Source of the DNA: Candidatus Neomicrothrix sp. UBA4542
Lineage (GTDB): Bacteria > Actinomycetota > Acidimicrobiia > Acidimicrobiales > Poriferisodalaceae
Direction of reading: 5' to 3'
Assembly (NCBI GenBank): GCA_002388005.1
Contig: DGLO01000021.1
Span: 1 to 55,870, forward strand
Length of the DNA: 55,870 nt
Position numbers and translations under genes: made by a program. Below the pieces are notes generated by a model. It had not been told where the DNA came from and ran no database searches. It was given only the letters and a program-made list of their open reading frames with translations. Below are positions 35,106 through 44,254 of the stretch, one piece after another; position 1 is the stretch's first letter; every line of letters starts with the position of its first letter.

Positions 35106-36551
35106 GTGAGTCGCAAGTATGTGCTTCGCACCTACGGGTGCCAAATGAATGAGCATGATTCCGAACGCATCGCCGGTTTGCTTGAGATGGACGGTTTAGA
35201 GCAAACGGAATCATTTGAAGAGGCTGACGTCATTGTTCTGAACACGTGCTGTATTAGAGAAAACGCGGACAACAAACTTTATGGTCAGCTAGGAAATCTA
35301 AAGAAGCTGAAGGAACAACGGCCTGACTTACAGATCGCAGTAGGGGGGTGCCTGGCTCAAAAAGACCGAGACATCATCCAAGACAAAGCCCCTCACGTCG
35401 ACGTTGTTTTCGGTACACACAACGTCGGTCGAGCTACCGACCTTCTAGCTGAGGCCCGAGTTCGTGGTCCGTTAATCGAAATAATCGAAGAATCCGAATC
35501 TTTTCCTTCGGCACTTCCGGTCAAACGCGACGTTAGTCATGCCGCCTGGGTGACCATTCAAATCGGATGCGACAACTCATGTGCCTTCTGTATCGTGCCA
35601 GCAGTTCGCGGCCGAGAAATTTCTCGTCCCTACAAACAACTTGTCGACGAAGTCGAAGCGCTAGCAGCGGCCGGCATCACCGAGGTCACTCTCCTCGGGC
35701 AGAACGTGAATAGCTACGGTCGAGATCTCACCCTAAAACTTCGCGGCGCGGAGCTGGGTCAAGACGCCGAATATCTTGCAGGAGAAACTTGGGTAGGCGG
35801 AAGCCACACCGCCCGTCCTCTGTTCTCTGACCTACTCCGATCCGTTGCAGAAATACCGGGAATCCGGCGAGTCCGCTACACGAGTCCACACCCGAAGGAT
35901 TTGCGGCCCGAAACCATCACTGCGATGTCCGAAATCACCGAAGTGTGTGAGCATCTACACCTACCTCTTCAGTCAGGTAGCGACGAGGTCCTCGCGGCCA
36001 TGCACCGCGGCTACACAGTGGATCGCTACCTCAAGAAGGTGCATGCCGCCCGTAACCAAATCGACGATTTGGCTCTAAGCACCGACATCATCGTCGGCTT
36101 TCCAGGAGAACGCGACGTCGACTTCGAGCAAACGTTAGAGGTCGCGGCTGAAGTCCGTTTCGACAACGCATACACGTTTGTCTACTCCCCACGCCCCGGA
36201 ACAGAAGCCGCAGAACTTGTGGACAAATTCGTGTCTCCAGCGGTCACCTCGACACGAATGGAACGCTTACGCAAGGTGATCGAGCGTTCCCGTCGACTCG
36301 GCAATCACTCCAGGATTGGTCGTCACGAAGAGGTCGTCGTTGAAGGACACTCCAAACGTGATCCAGATATGTTGACAGGCCGAACACGCCATAACCGTCT
36401 CATTCACTTCCCCGTGAAACGTCCGATTCGTCCTGGCTCCTACGCTTTGGTGCAAGTGACAGCCGCCCGAACCTTCAATCTGGCGGGGGAGTTGTTGGAG
36501 GTAACAGCCGCACCGAAACACCGAACACGAATACCGGTGGTCGCCTCCTGA
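35106..36551 (+). CDS. miaB: tRNA-2-methylthio-N6-dimethylallyladenosine synthase MiaB
   Basis: 481 residues from GTG 35106. N-terminal MTTase domain: YGCQMNEHDSERI, NTCCIREN and GGCLAQKDRD (three cluster Cys); radical SAM site CDNSCAFCIVPAVRGRE; LPLQSGSDEVLAAM; TRAM domain at the end. MiaB methylthiolates ms2i6A37 of tRNAs reading UNN codons, acting after MiaA, the next gene. A stretch of about 25 residues after NVNSYGRDL is longer than in most MiaB proteins. The start is supported by TAGCCT (35093-35098) seven bases upstream; ATG 35085 is seven codons further and within that promoter. Confidence 0.94.
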   Translation: MSRKYVLRTYGCQMNEHDSERIAGLLEMDGLEQTESFEEADVIVLNTCCIRENADNKLYGQLGNLKKLKEQRPDLQIAVGGCLAQKDRDIIQDKAPHVDVVFGTHNVGRATDLLAEARVRGPLIEIIEESESFPSALPVKRDVSHAAWVTIQIGCDNSCAFCIVPAVRGREISRPYKQLVDEVEALAAAGITEVTLLGQNVNSYGRDLTLKLRGAELGQDAEYLAGETWVGGSHTARPLFSDLLRSVAEIPGIRRVRYTSPHPKDLRPETITAMSEITEVCEHLHLPLQSGSDEVLAAMHRGYTVDRYLKKVHAARNQIDDLALSTDIIVGFPGERDVDFEQTLEVAAEVRFDNAYTFVYSPRPGTEAAELVDKFVSPAVTSTRMERLRKVIERSRRLGNHSRIGRHEEVVVEGHSKRDPDMLTGRTRHNRLIHFPVKRPIRPGSYALVQVTAARTFNLAGELLEVTAAPKHRTRIPVVAS

Positions 36552-36565
36552 CTACTAGGGCAAAG

Positions 36566-37456
36566 ATGTGTGAACGGCCCGTTGTACTGCTAGGGCCGAC
36601 GGCATCTGGCAAGTCCGCGTGTGCCCTCGAAATTGCTCGAAGAGTCGAACGAGTTGAACTGCTCTCTGCCGACTCGATGCAGGTATATCGACAAATGAAC
36701 ATCGGGACGGCAAAACCCAGTGCACAGGAGCAATCAGAGGTCCGCCATCACCTGATTGACCTGGTGGAACCTGACCAACCTTTTTCGCTCGTCGACTATC
36801 AGACCGCCTACGACGCGGCGCTACTAGAGATTCAAGAACGTGACGCTATTCCCCTGCTCGTTGGAGGAACCGGACTGTATCTGAGGGCGGTGATCGATCG
36901 ACTGACCCCTCCTCCTCGCTTCAACGACATTGCTGCGGAACTAGAAAAGAATGGCGATACGGAAAGTCTGCATAGACGGCTTAGAGAACTTGATCCCACC
37001 GGCGCCGCGCGTATGGAAGCCACCAATCGGCGACGGATTATTCGAGCGCTTGAAGTGACGCTGGGAACCGGAAAGCCTTTTTCTTCTTTCGGTCCAGGTT
37101 TAGATAACTATCCCGAAGTGCCGTATCGCATCATTGGAATCGATATCAGTCGGCAGCACCTGGACCAACGCATCAGCGAACGTTACGCGCAACAAATGGA
37201 AGCTGGATTTCTCGATGAGGTCCAAGCATTGTCTGAAGGTGACCTGTCTCATACCGCCGCTCAGGCCCTGGGGTACAAAGAACTGCTATGCCATGTACGG
37301 GGAGAAATTTCTCTCGACGAAGCGCTGGAAGTTGCGGTGCGGCGCACCAAACGGTTCGCGCGACGTCAGCAACGCTGGTTTCGGCGCGATCCCCGGGTCG
37401 AATGGGTGGAACATGGCGAGATCAGCACATTGATTAATGAAATTTCGTCGCAGTAA
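36566..37456 (+). CDS. miaA: tRNA dimethylallyltransferase MiaA
   Basis: 296 residues. P-loop GPTASGKSA near the start, SADSMQVYRQMNIGTAKPS (DSxQVY...GTAKP), VGGTGLYLRAV, and RRIIRALEV are all MiaA signatures. It transfers dimethylallyl to A37 of tRNA, making the substrate for MiaB. It lies 14 bp after miaB and 39 bp before dapF on the same strand. C-terminal RRTKRFARRQQRWFRRD is the conserved basic tRNA-contact segment. Confidence 0.95.
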   Translation: MCERPVVLLGPTASGKSACALEIARRVERVELLSADSMQVYRQMNIGTAKPSAQEQSEVRHHLIDLVEPDQPFSLVDYQTAYDAALLEIQERDAIPLLVGGTGLYLRAVIDRLTPPPRFNDIAAELEKNGDTESLHRRLRELDPTGAARMEATNRRRIIRALEVTLGTGKPFSSFGPGLDNYPEVPYRIIGIDISRQHLDQRISERYAQQMEAGFLDEVQALSEGDLSHTAAQALGYKELLCHVRGEISLDEALEVAVRRTKRFARRQQRWFRRDPRVEWVEHGEISTLINEISSQ

Positions 37457-37495
37457 TTGCGCGCAAAACTGTGAGAATGGAGTTAGGAGCTTGAT

Positions 37496-38278
37496 ATGCG
37501 GCTTACCAAACATCACGGTCTAGGTAACGACTTTCTCGTCGGGTTAGTCGGCGAGATTCCTGCTGAGCTCCCATCCTTCGTTCGAGAAATCTGTGATCGG
37601 CACACCGGAATCGGTGCGGACGGGCTTGTCCTCGGCCTTCCGGGTGTCGAGGACGCTGACTTGACGATGCTGCTACACAACGCCGACGGCTCGGAGGCCG
37701 AAATGAGCGGTAATGGCATTCGATGTCTGGCTCAAGCACACGCCATGGCCCACAAGACAGGGGCCATCTCATTAGAGATTGACACCGCTGGTGGACGCCG
37801 ACGCGTCGACATCGACAGTGACGGAGCCCGTGCGGACGCAGCTGTCCACATGGGGTCAGTAGGTTCTGGGCCTGGCGTAGCCGATCAGATTCTCAGAGAG
37901 GCAGGAGAATCGTTGATCGCTACTGCCGAGTTAGGGAACCCGCACCTTGTCATCGTTGTCGACGATCTCGAAACAATCGACATCGCCGAACTTGGTGCGC
38001 GATACGAAGCTCTCTATTCCCAAGGAATAAATGTTGAATGCATCACGGCACGCCCCGACGACAACCTCGACATGCTGGTTTGGGAACGCGGTGTTGGAGT
38101 AACCCAAGCCTGTGGCACAGGAGCGACAGCCGCTGCGGTAAGGGCACACGAGTGGGGACTGGTTGACGAGAAGGTCAACGTTCGTATGTCAGGCGGAGAA
38201 GTCCAAGTGATAGCAAGTGAACAGCCTCTTCTCATCGGCCCCACGGTTTACGTTGCCAGTATCGAACTTTCCACATGA
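37496..38278 (+). CDS. dapF: Diaminopimelate epimerase DapF
   Basis: 260 residues of the PLP-independent epimerase family. The two catalytic cysteines are visible: Cys77 in MSGNGIRCLA and Cys206 in QACGTGATAA. LGNDFLV at the N-terminus and LGNPHLVIV in the middle are typical. It converts LL- to meso-diaminopimelate for lysine and peptidoglycan. An AGGAG site precedes the ATG; hflX starts on its stop codon (ATGA overlap). Confidence 0.95.
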   Translation: MRLTKHHGLGNDFLVGLVGEIPAELPSFVREICDRHTGIGADGLVLGLPGVEDADLTMLLHNADGSEAEMSGNGIRCLAQAHAMAHKTGAISLEIDTAGGRRRVDIDSDGARADAAVHMGSVGSGPGVADQILREAGESLIATAELGNPHLVIVVDDLETIDIAELGARYEALYSQGINVECITARPDDNLDMLVWERGVGVTQACGTGATAAAVRAHEWGLVDEKVNVRMSGGEVQVIASEQPLLIGPTVYVASIELST

Positions 38279-39636
38279 ACGACCTTCCCGACCATCAGAA
38301 CGGCGAGGCGTCGCACCGCGGTGGTTTCGGGGACTTCGCAGGTGAAACGACTGGTCTCATCGACAGGTCATTTCGGGAACAAATTGTGTTGGTGGCAGTC
38401 CAGTTCCCTGGTTTTTCTAGTGACCAAGTCGATGCGAACCTTGATGAGCTGGCTCAGCTTGTTGATACTGCTGGCGCTGACCCCGTCGATCGGGTAATTC
38501 AAAAGCGAGCGGCGCCCGACCCCGCTACCTACGTCGGAAAGGGCAAAGCAAACGAAATCCAAGCCACCTCAGAAGAATCCGACGCTGACACCGTTGTCTT
38601 CGACGATGAACTCAGCCCAGCCCAGCAATTCAACCTGGAAAAGATCCTCAAACGAACAGCGCTAGACCGCACAGCGCTGATTCTGGACATTTTCGCTCAG
38701 AATGCAACAACCTTGGAAGGAAAAGCTCAAGTTGAGTTAGCGCAACTCAAATATCGTCTGCCACGGTTACGTGGCAGAGGGAACCATCTCAGCCAACAGG
38801 GTGGAGGAATAGGAACCCGAGGTCCCGGCGAGACACAACTTGAAGTGGACCGACGTCGCATTCAGCGACGGTTAGCCAAATTAGAGAAAGAATTAACTGG
38901 GTTAAGAAGAACTAGAAAAAACCAGCGAAAATCTCGCCGACGTTCGCGATTTCACACCGTCGCCATCGTTGGGTACACAAATGCGGGAAAATCGACATTG
39001 TTGAACCGTCTGACCGGCGCCGAAGTATTGGTGGAGGATCGCCTTTTCGCGACCCTGGACGCGACCACCCGACGGTTGCCTCTCCCAGGTGGAGAAACAG
39101 TACTGATCACCGACACTGTCGGATTCATCCAAAAATTGCCAACAGGCCTAGTTGAGGCATTCAAATCCACTCTCGAAGAAGTCGCGGAGGCCGACCTGCT
39201 TCTTCACGTTGTAGACAGTTCCGGGTTCGACCCCGAAGCACAAATGCAAGCAGTCCGATCGGTCCTTCGCGATATTGGGGCTGGTGACATCCCTGAATTG
39301 ACCGTTTTCAACAAGGTCGACCGACTCGAAGATGACGGTATAGACCACCTCCTCCTCCGCCACGAAGGATCCATCGGATTTTCCGCTCGCACCGGTCAAG
39401 GAACCGACCATCTCCTGGCCTCCATAGGTGACCGTCTGCGAAGCCTTACCCAGATTGTGGAGCTATTGATCCCCTGGAGCAGGGGAGACGTATTGGCCGC
39501 CGCACATCGAGAAGGCGAAGTCCTGTTAGAGCAACACCAAGAGCATGGAACCCGTATCAGCGCACGTATGGACGAGGTATCTCAACGACTTCTGTCGGAC
39601 TTCATCGTCCACGATGTTTCAGAGAGAGCCGGATGA
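38275..39636 (+). CDS. hflX: GTPase HflX
   Basis: 453 residues. The N-terminal HflX domain contains YVGKGKANEI and the glycine-rich segment LRGRGNHLSQQGGGIGTRGPGE; a basic coiled coil follows (residues about 190-225), then the GTPase: GYTNAGKST (233-241), DTVGFIQKLP and NKVD. HflX binds 50S/70S ribosomes and rescues or splits stalled ribosomes under stress. It overlaps dapF upstream and an aminotransferase gene downstream by four bases each, so the three are one operon. Confidence 0.95.
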   Translation: MNDLPDHQNGEASHRGGFGDFAGETTGLIDRSFREQIVLVAVQFPGFSSDQVDANLDELAQLVDTAGADPVDRVIQKRAAPDPATYVGKGKANEIQATSEESDADTVVFDDELSPAQQFNLEKILKRTALDRTALILDIFAQNATTLEGKAQVELAQLKYRLPRLRGRGNHLSQQGGGIGTRGPGETQLEVDRRRIQRRLAKLEKELTGLRRTRKNQRKSRRRSRFHTVAIVGYTNAGKSTLLNRLTGAEVLVEDRLFATLDATTRRLPLPGGETVLITDTVGFIQKLPTGLVEAFKSTLEEVAEADLLLHVVDSSGFDPEAQMQAVRSVLRDIGAGDIPELTVFNKVDRLEDDGIDHLLLRHEGSIGFSARTGQGTDHLLASIGDRLRSLTQIVELLIPWSRGDVLAAAHREGEVLLEQHQEHGTRISARMDEVSQRLLSDFIVHDVSERAG

Positions 39637-40754
39637 CAGAGTCGAAGGGCTTCAATCCGCCCCCTTACCCCTACGATCGGCTTGATGAACTCAAGCCCCT
39701 CGGCGCTCACCATGATGGTGGAATCGTTGACTGCTCAATCGGAACGCCCATGGACGCCCCACCATCTGGAGTTGTCGCAGCCTTAGGTAACTCAAACGCC
39801 GAACGTGGCTATCCGCCCTCTATCGGAACCCCCGAATTTCGAGAAGCGGTCGCCACTTGGACCTCACAGCGATTGGGTTGCGAACTGGACCCAGCCAAAG
39901 AAATTGCGGCCGCAGTGGGCACAAAAGAATTCGTGGTGGGGTTACCTCATTGGATGAAATTACGACGCCCCGACCGCGACACTGTTCTATATCCGGCTGT
40001 TAGCTACCCCAGCTACGAGATGGGAGCGGTTTTAGCAGGGTGCCGGGCTGTTCCGGTACCGGTGGACACGAATTGGACCATTCGCCTAGATGCCATCTCA
40101 GCGGAAGATCGCTCTCGAGCTCTTCTTCTCTGGGTCAACACCCCAGGCAACCCAGCGGGAGGACTCGACGACCTAGATGCAGCAGCAGCATGGGGACGAT
40201 CCCACCACATCCCAGTTTTTAGCGATGAGTGCTACTGCGAGTTCACATGGGATGGACCTCCACGCACGATTCTCTCGACGGGCAACCAGGGCGTCGTAGC
40301 GGTCCATTCGCTATCGAAAAGGTCGAATCTTGCCGGAGTTCGCGTGGGATTTTATGCCGGTGACCCTGAACTGGTCGACTACCTACGAGAAGTCCGTAAG
40401 CACGCTGGGTTTATGGTGCCGGGACCAGCGCAAGCTGCAGCAGTCGCTGCTCTCTCCGATCAAGAACACGTCAATCATCAACGAGAAACCTACCTTGACC
40501 GACTTCACCGCCTAGCAAATGTGATGACCGCGATGGGAGTAGAAACGACGATTCCCAGAGGCGGTTTCTATCTTTGGCTGCCCGCCCCAGACGGTGATGC
40601 TTGGGCGTTTACCCGGCAACTTGTGCAACAGATAGGGCTACTCGTTTCACCTGGCGAGTTCTACGGATCAGCTGCCACAAACTACGTGCGAATCGCAGCG
40701 GTCCAACCCGACGAAAAAATCGAACAATTAGAGCAACGAGTTCTGAAGTATTAA
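39633..40754 (+). CDS. dapC: Succinyldiaminopimelate aminotransferase-like enzyme (DapC type)
   Basis: 373 residues, fold type I aminotransferase. NPPPYPYDRL near the start, GTPMDAPP, NTPGNPAGG, FSDECYCEFTW and HSLSKRSNLAGVRVGF (PLP Lys) match actinobacterial DapC. It would form N-succinyl-2-amino-6-ketopimelate/succinyl-DAP interconversion in lysine synthesis. Support comes from its place between dapF-hflX (ATGA overlap) and dapE. Confusion with other class I aminotransferases is possible; the neighbours decide the name. Confidence 0.88.
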   Translation: MTESKGFNPPPYPYDRLDELKPLGAHHDGGIVDCSIGTPMDAPPSGVVAALGNSNAERGYPPSIGTPEFREAVATWTSQRLGCELDPAKEIAAAVGTKEFVVGLPHWMKLRRPDRDTVLYPAVSYPSYEMGAVLAGCRAVPVPVDTNWTIRLDAISAEDRSRALLLWVNTPGNPAGGLDDLDAAAAWGRSHHIPVFSDECYCEFTWDGPPRTILSTGNQGVVAVHSLSKRSNLAGVRVGFYAGDPELVDYLREVRKHAGFMVPGPAQAAAVAALSDQEHVNHQRETYLDRLHRLANVMTAMGVETTIPRGGFYLWLPAPDGDAWAFTRQLVQQIGLLVSPGEFYGSAATNYVRIAAVQPDEKIEQLEQRVLKY

Positions 40755-40788
40755 TGGCTCCTTGTAGCCAGACCGTACCCTTGGACCG

Positions 40789-41844
40789 GTGACCGATCTC
40801 CTCGACCTAGCTGCAGAACTTGTTGACGTTCCATCTGAGAGTCACCAAGAAGCCGCTTTGGCTGATCTCTTCGAATCGCGCCTTCGTACATCTCCCCATC
40901 TGGCCGTTCATCGCGTTGGCGACAACGTGGTAGCACGATCAGAACACGGTCACGAACATCGCGTCGTTATCGCCGGACATCTAGACACGGTGCCCGCCAA
41001 CAATAATCAAGGCGCTCGAATTGAAGGTGATCGTCTCTACGGCCTAGGGGCTTGCGACATGAAAGGAGGCCTCGCCGCTCAACTCGCGACCGCCCTCCTA
41101 GTTGATGAATCGGCAATAGACGTGACCTACGTTTTTTATGCCTGCGAGGAAGTCGCGGCCCAAGACAATGGGCTAAAGCAACTATTCGATCTTCACCCGG
41201 AGTTGGTGGCAGGCGACGTCGCATTGTTGGGTGAACCGACCTCGGCTGCCATTGAAGCAGGATGTCAAGGAACCCTCCGAGTGAAAGCGATTTACAGAGG
41301 TCAACGCGCCCACACCGCTCGACCATGGAAGGGACGCAACGCAATCCATCGCCTCGGGTCAGTGCTGGAATCCCTCGACAGCTACCAAGGGCGACGCCCC
41401 ATTGTTGACGGCTGTGAATATCGCGAAGCCATACAGGCTGTGCATGTCGAAGGGGGTGTCGCGGGAAACGTCGTACCCGACGAAACGATCCTCACCGTCA
41501 ACCTTCGATACGCACCAGATCGCAGCCCCACCGAAGCGCAACGCCACCTCGCGGAACAACTTGGCCCCTATGACGAGCTACTCGTCGATGATCACGCCCA
41601 AGCGGCGATGCCAGCACTTAACCACCCGCTCCTACGAACCCTAATTAGCCGCAACGAGCTTGAAGTCCGAGCAAAATTGGGTTGGACCGACGTCGCACGC
41701 TTCGCTGAGCACGGCATCCCCGCCTCAAACTTTGGAGCTGGCGACGCGTCAATCGCACACACCCAAGACGAATTCGTGAACCGACAAGAGATAGAACTGG
41801 TCCACTCAGCGCTGGTGAACCTACTAACAGTAGGCGCCGATTAG
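40789..41844 (+). CDS. dapE: Succinyl-diaminopimelate desuccinylase DapE
   Basis: 351 residues, M20 metallopeptidase family. GHLDTVPANNN and YGLGACDMKGGLA carry the first metal ligands, ACEEVAAQDNG the catalytic Glu pair, and GEPTSAAIEAGCQGTLR with the dimerisation domain's AHTARPWKGRNAIHRL is typical of actinobacterial DapE. It removes succinate to give LL-DAP, the DapF substrate. Leaderless GTG start: TACCCT (40776-40781), seven bases. Its stop overlaps the convergent HAD gene by four bases. dapD is not in the window. Confidence 0.94.
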   Translation: MTDLLDLAAELVDVPSESHQEAALADLFESRLRTSPHLAVHRVGDNVVARSEHGHEHRVVIAGHLDTVPANNNQGARIEGDRLYGLGACDMKGGLAAQLATALLVDESAIDVTYVFYACEEVAAQDNGLKQLFDLHPELVAGDVALLGEPTSAAIEAGCQGTLRVKAIYRGQRAHTARPWKGRNAIHRLGSVLESLDSYQGRRPIVDGCEYREAIQAVHVEGGVAGNVVPDETILTVNLRYAPDRSPTEAQRHLAEQLGPYDELLVDDHAQAAMPALNHPLLRTLISRNELEVRAKLGWTDVARFAEHGIPASNFGAGDASIAHTQDEFVNRQEIELVHSALVNLLTVGAD

Positions 41845-42650
41845 ACACTCATCATCTCTGCAATCACTCTCGCCACACCATCTTCCCTGTTGGACCAAGT
41901 CACCTCATCGGCCGCCTTTTGGGTATCAGGATGAGCGTTGGCGACAGCTACCCCCCAGCCAGCAAATTCAAGCATCGCGTTGTCATTGGGCATATCTCCG
42001 AACGCGACCACTTGGTGAGCACTTACATGCCGTTCTTCACAAAGCCTTCTAAGACCGAAGGCCTTGTCAACCCCTGGGGGCATCAACTCAACAAATGGAA
42101 GTCCGGCGTGCATGATGTTTGCCCGCCCTTTAACTAAAGGATTAACTGCAGCCATCGTTTCGTCCGCGGAAAGATCCGGCAAATTAACCAGCAACTTATG
42201 GACCCGATCGTCTAACAATGGAACCAAATCGGAGACATCAGTTTCGACTGACCGTCCCGCCTGCTCCGACCATCGGCGTTCTGCCACAAAATCGTCACCC
42301 ATTTCGGCGCAGAAACCTGCAGTTGGATGAGCCTCGCGAATCGTCGTCACCAACGCGCGCGCATCCGCCAAATTCATTCTCGCGAACTGAGTCGTAACCC
42401 CTGTCTGAGAGTCGTGGGTCACCGCACCATTGGCACAAATCAGCGTCGTCGGAATTCCCGTTTGCTCAGGTATCGAGTCGCAAAACCGAGGCGGCCGCCC
42501 GGTCACGACAACAAACTCAATATCGAATTCCGTGAGGCGATACAACACCTGCTTCGTGACGTCTGATATCTCCCGGTCGGCACCCAAAAGAGTTCCATCG
42601 AAATCAGTAGCCACCAACGCCACTTGCTGGATCTGGGGACGGCTCGTCAC
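41841..42650 (-). CDS. Cof-type HAD-family phosphatase
   Basis: 269 residues of the HAD superfamily with a C2B cap (Cof/YbjI type). Motif I TDFDGTLLG (Asp nucleophile), motif II VVTGRPP, and motif IV GDMPNDNAML are present. Such enzymes dephosphorylate sugar phosphates, flavin or PLP-type phosphates; no specific substrate can be stated. The GTG start overlaps the stop of the GMC oxidoreductase gene (GTGA). Confidence 0.9.
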   Translation of the reverse strand: MTSRPQIQQVALVATDFDGTLLGADREISDVTKQVLYRLTEFDIEFVVVTGRPPRFCDSIPEQTGIPTTLICANGAVTHDSQTGVTTQFARMNLADARALVTTIREAHPTAGFCAEMGDDFVAERRWSEQAGRSVETDVSDLVPLLDDRVHKLLVNLPDLSADETMAAVNPLVKGRANIMHAGLPFVELMPPGVDKAFGLRRLCEERHVSAHQVVAFGDMPNDNAMLEFAGWGVAVANAHPDTQKAADEVTWSNREDGVARVIAEMMSV

Positions 42651-44191
42651 AGGCCGTAACGACCGGGTTCAGTCCTCAACCACTCACCGATAGTTTCCCC
42701 CACCATGATCGATGTCGGGTTGGTGTTCGCTCGGGGCACTGTAGGGAAGATTGATGCGTCGGCAACGACCAGCCCCTCCACTGCATGACACCGACCATAC
42801 TGATCCACCACCGAAGTGGGATCTTCGAGCGGTCCCATTCGAGCCGTTCCACACGGATGGTAGCCAGACGCCGCGAAACGACGCAGCAGAGCCACGACAT
42901 CAGCCCGGTCCGACAGTCGATGTACATCTGGAAAGACCACCTCGTCGGTCAGTGCTCCCAAAGGGCCGGATTCGGTGAAGCGAAGAGCATCCAAGAAGCA
43001 GTCCGCTAACCGTTCGGCATCACGGTCTTCCTCGCAGAATCGAGAACGAATCTGAGGAAACGCATACGGGTCCGCGGTCGGAAAGATCAGCTCCCCGACA
43101 CCATCAACTTGCTCAAGAACCGCAGCAACTCCGAAATACGGTAAATCCTCTCTCCCCGCGAACGTCAACTGCTCAATCTGCAGATCCATCCGACGATCAC
43201 TTGTCGGGGCCGTGTATCTCAAGATGGTCTGAATGAGTGGTTGATTCCCGGCAACTAAGTCCAGGTGTGTTGGACGACACAAAACGAACAGGCCGGGATG
43301 ATCGGACAAGTTCTTACCCACTCCTTGGACATCGGCAGTCACATTCACGCCAATTCGATTCAAATCATCAACCGGGCCGATACCAGACCGGAGGAGGATC
43401 CCGGGGGTATGAATCGCGCCGGCACACAGGACCACCAATTTGGCTCGAATTTGTTCAAAGGATCCGTCTGAACGAACCACCTCCACCCCCGTCGTTTTGC
43501 CCCGTTCAATCAGCAAACGATTCGTGTGGCAATCGCCTCGAATTTCAAGATTGGGGCGCAAACGAGCCGGGGCGAGATAAGCAGAAGCTGTCGAAATGCG
43601 AAGCTGCCCGAGTTTGTTCATCGGTTGAGGGCCGGCCCCCCACGCCCAAGGATCGTTCTGATCCGGACATTCGGGGAAATCGAGCTCATCGGCGGTCGCA
43701 AGAAATGCTTGATGGAGCTCGGTGAGTTCATCGTGTGGGTATCGACGGACGCTAATCGGACCAGCGTCACCGTGATATTCCTCGTTTCCGAAGTCGAGGT
43801 CGCGTTCTAGACGACAGAAGGTCGCCAGAACGTTCTCCCAAGACCATTCGGGATTTCCACGGCTAGCCCAGTCGTTGTAATCCTCAGGAACTCCCCGCAA
43901 GAATATGCATGTGTTGACAGCACTTGAACCGCCGGTCACCCTTCCCCGCGGTAAAGGTTGTCCGGGACGTTGCTCGGTCGGAGAGTACCCAAGTCCCCAA
44001 TCGTGATCGACGACACTGTTGTGGTGACCATTGCGAAGATCGCCGGGCGTTTCGGTGATAGCTGAATAATCGGGTCCGGCCTCAAGTAACAACACGTGAC
44101 GATTGGGATTCTCGCTAGCGCGTGACGCGAGAGGTGCACCCGATGCGCCCGCTCCGACAACAATTACTTCGTAACTCACACCGTTAGTCAC
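42647..44191 (-). CDS. GMC-family FAD-dependent oxidoreductase (choline dehydrogenase-like)
   Basis: 514 residues. VVGAGASGAPLASRA (FAD Rossmann), GGSSAVNTCIFLRG (GMC signature 1), AGAIHTPGILLRSGIGP (signature 2), and the active-site His in GYHPCGTARMG with NPTSIMVGE are all present. Such enzymes oxidise primary alcohols, choline or long-chain alcohols. It could act after the alkyl sulfatase (long-chain alcohol), but they are 35 kb apart and the link is speculation. Leaderless GTG: TAGCTT (44199-44204), seven-base spacer. It overlaps the HAD gene downstream. Confidence 0.9.
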   Translation of the reverse strand: MTNGVSYEVIVVGAGASGAPLASRASENPNRHVLLLEAGPDYSAITETPGDLRNGHHNSVVDHDWGLGYSPTEQRPGQPLPRGRVTGGSSAVNTCIFLRGVPEDYNDWASRGNPEWSWENVLATFCRLERDLDFGNEEYHGDAGPISVRRYPHDELTELHQAFLATADELDFPECPDQNDPWAWGAGPQPMNKLGQLRISTASAYLAPARLRPNLEIRGDCHTNRLLIERGKTTGVEVVRSDGSFEQIRAKLVVLCAGAIHTPGILLRSGIGPVDDLNRIGVNVTADVQGVGKNLSDHPGLFVLCRPTHLDLVAGNQPLIQTILRYTAPTSDRRMDLQIEQLTFAGREDLPYFGVAAVLEQVDGVGELIFPTADPYAFPQIRSRFCEEDRDAERLADCFLDALRFTESGPLGALTDEVVFPDVHRLSDRADVVALLRRFAASGYHPCGTARMGPLEDPTSVVDQYGRCHAVEGLVVADASIFPTVPRANTNPTSIMVGETIGEWLRTEPGRYGL

Positions 44192-44254
44192 TCGATCGAA
44201 GCTAGTGGCACAAGTCGTCGAAGGCAGATCGATGCTGTGCTCTAGGCTCCTTAG

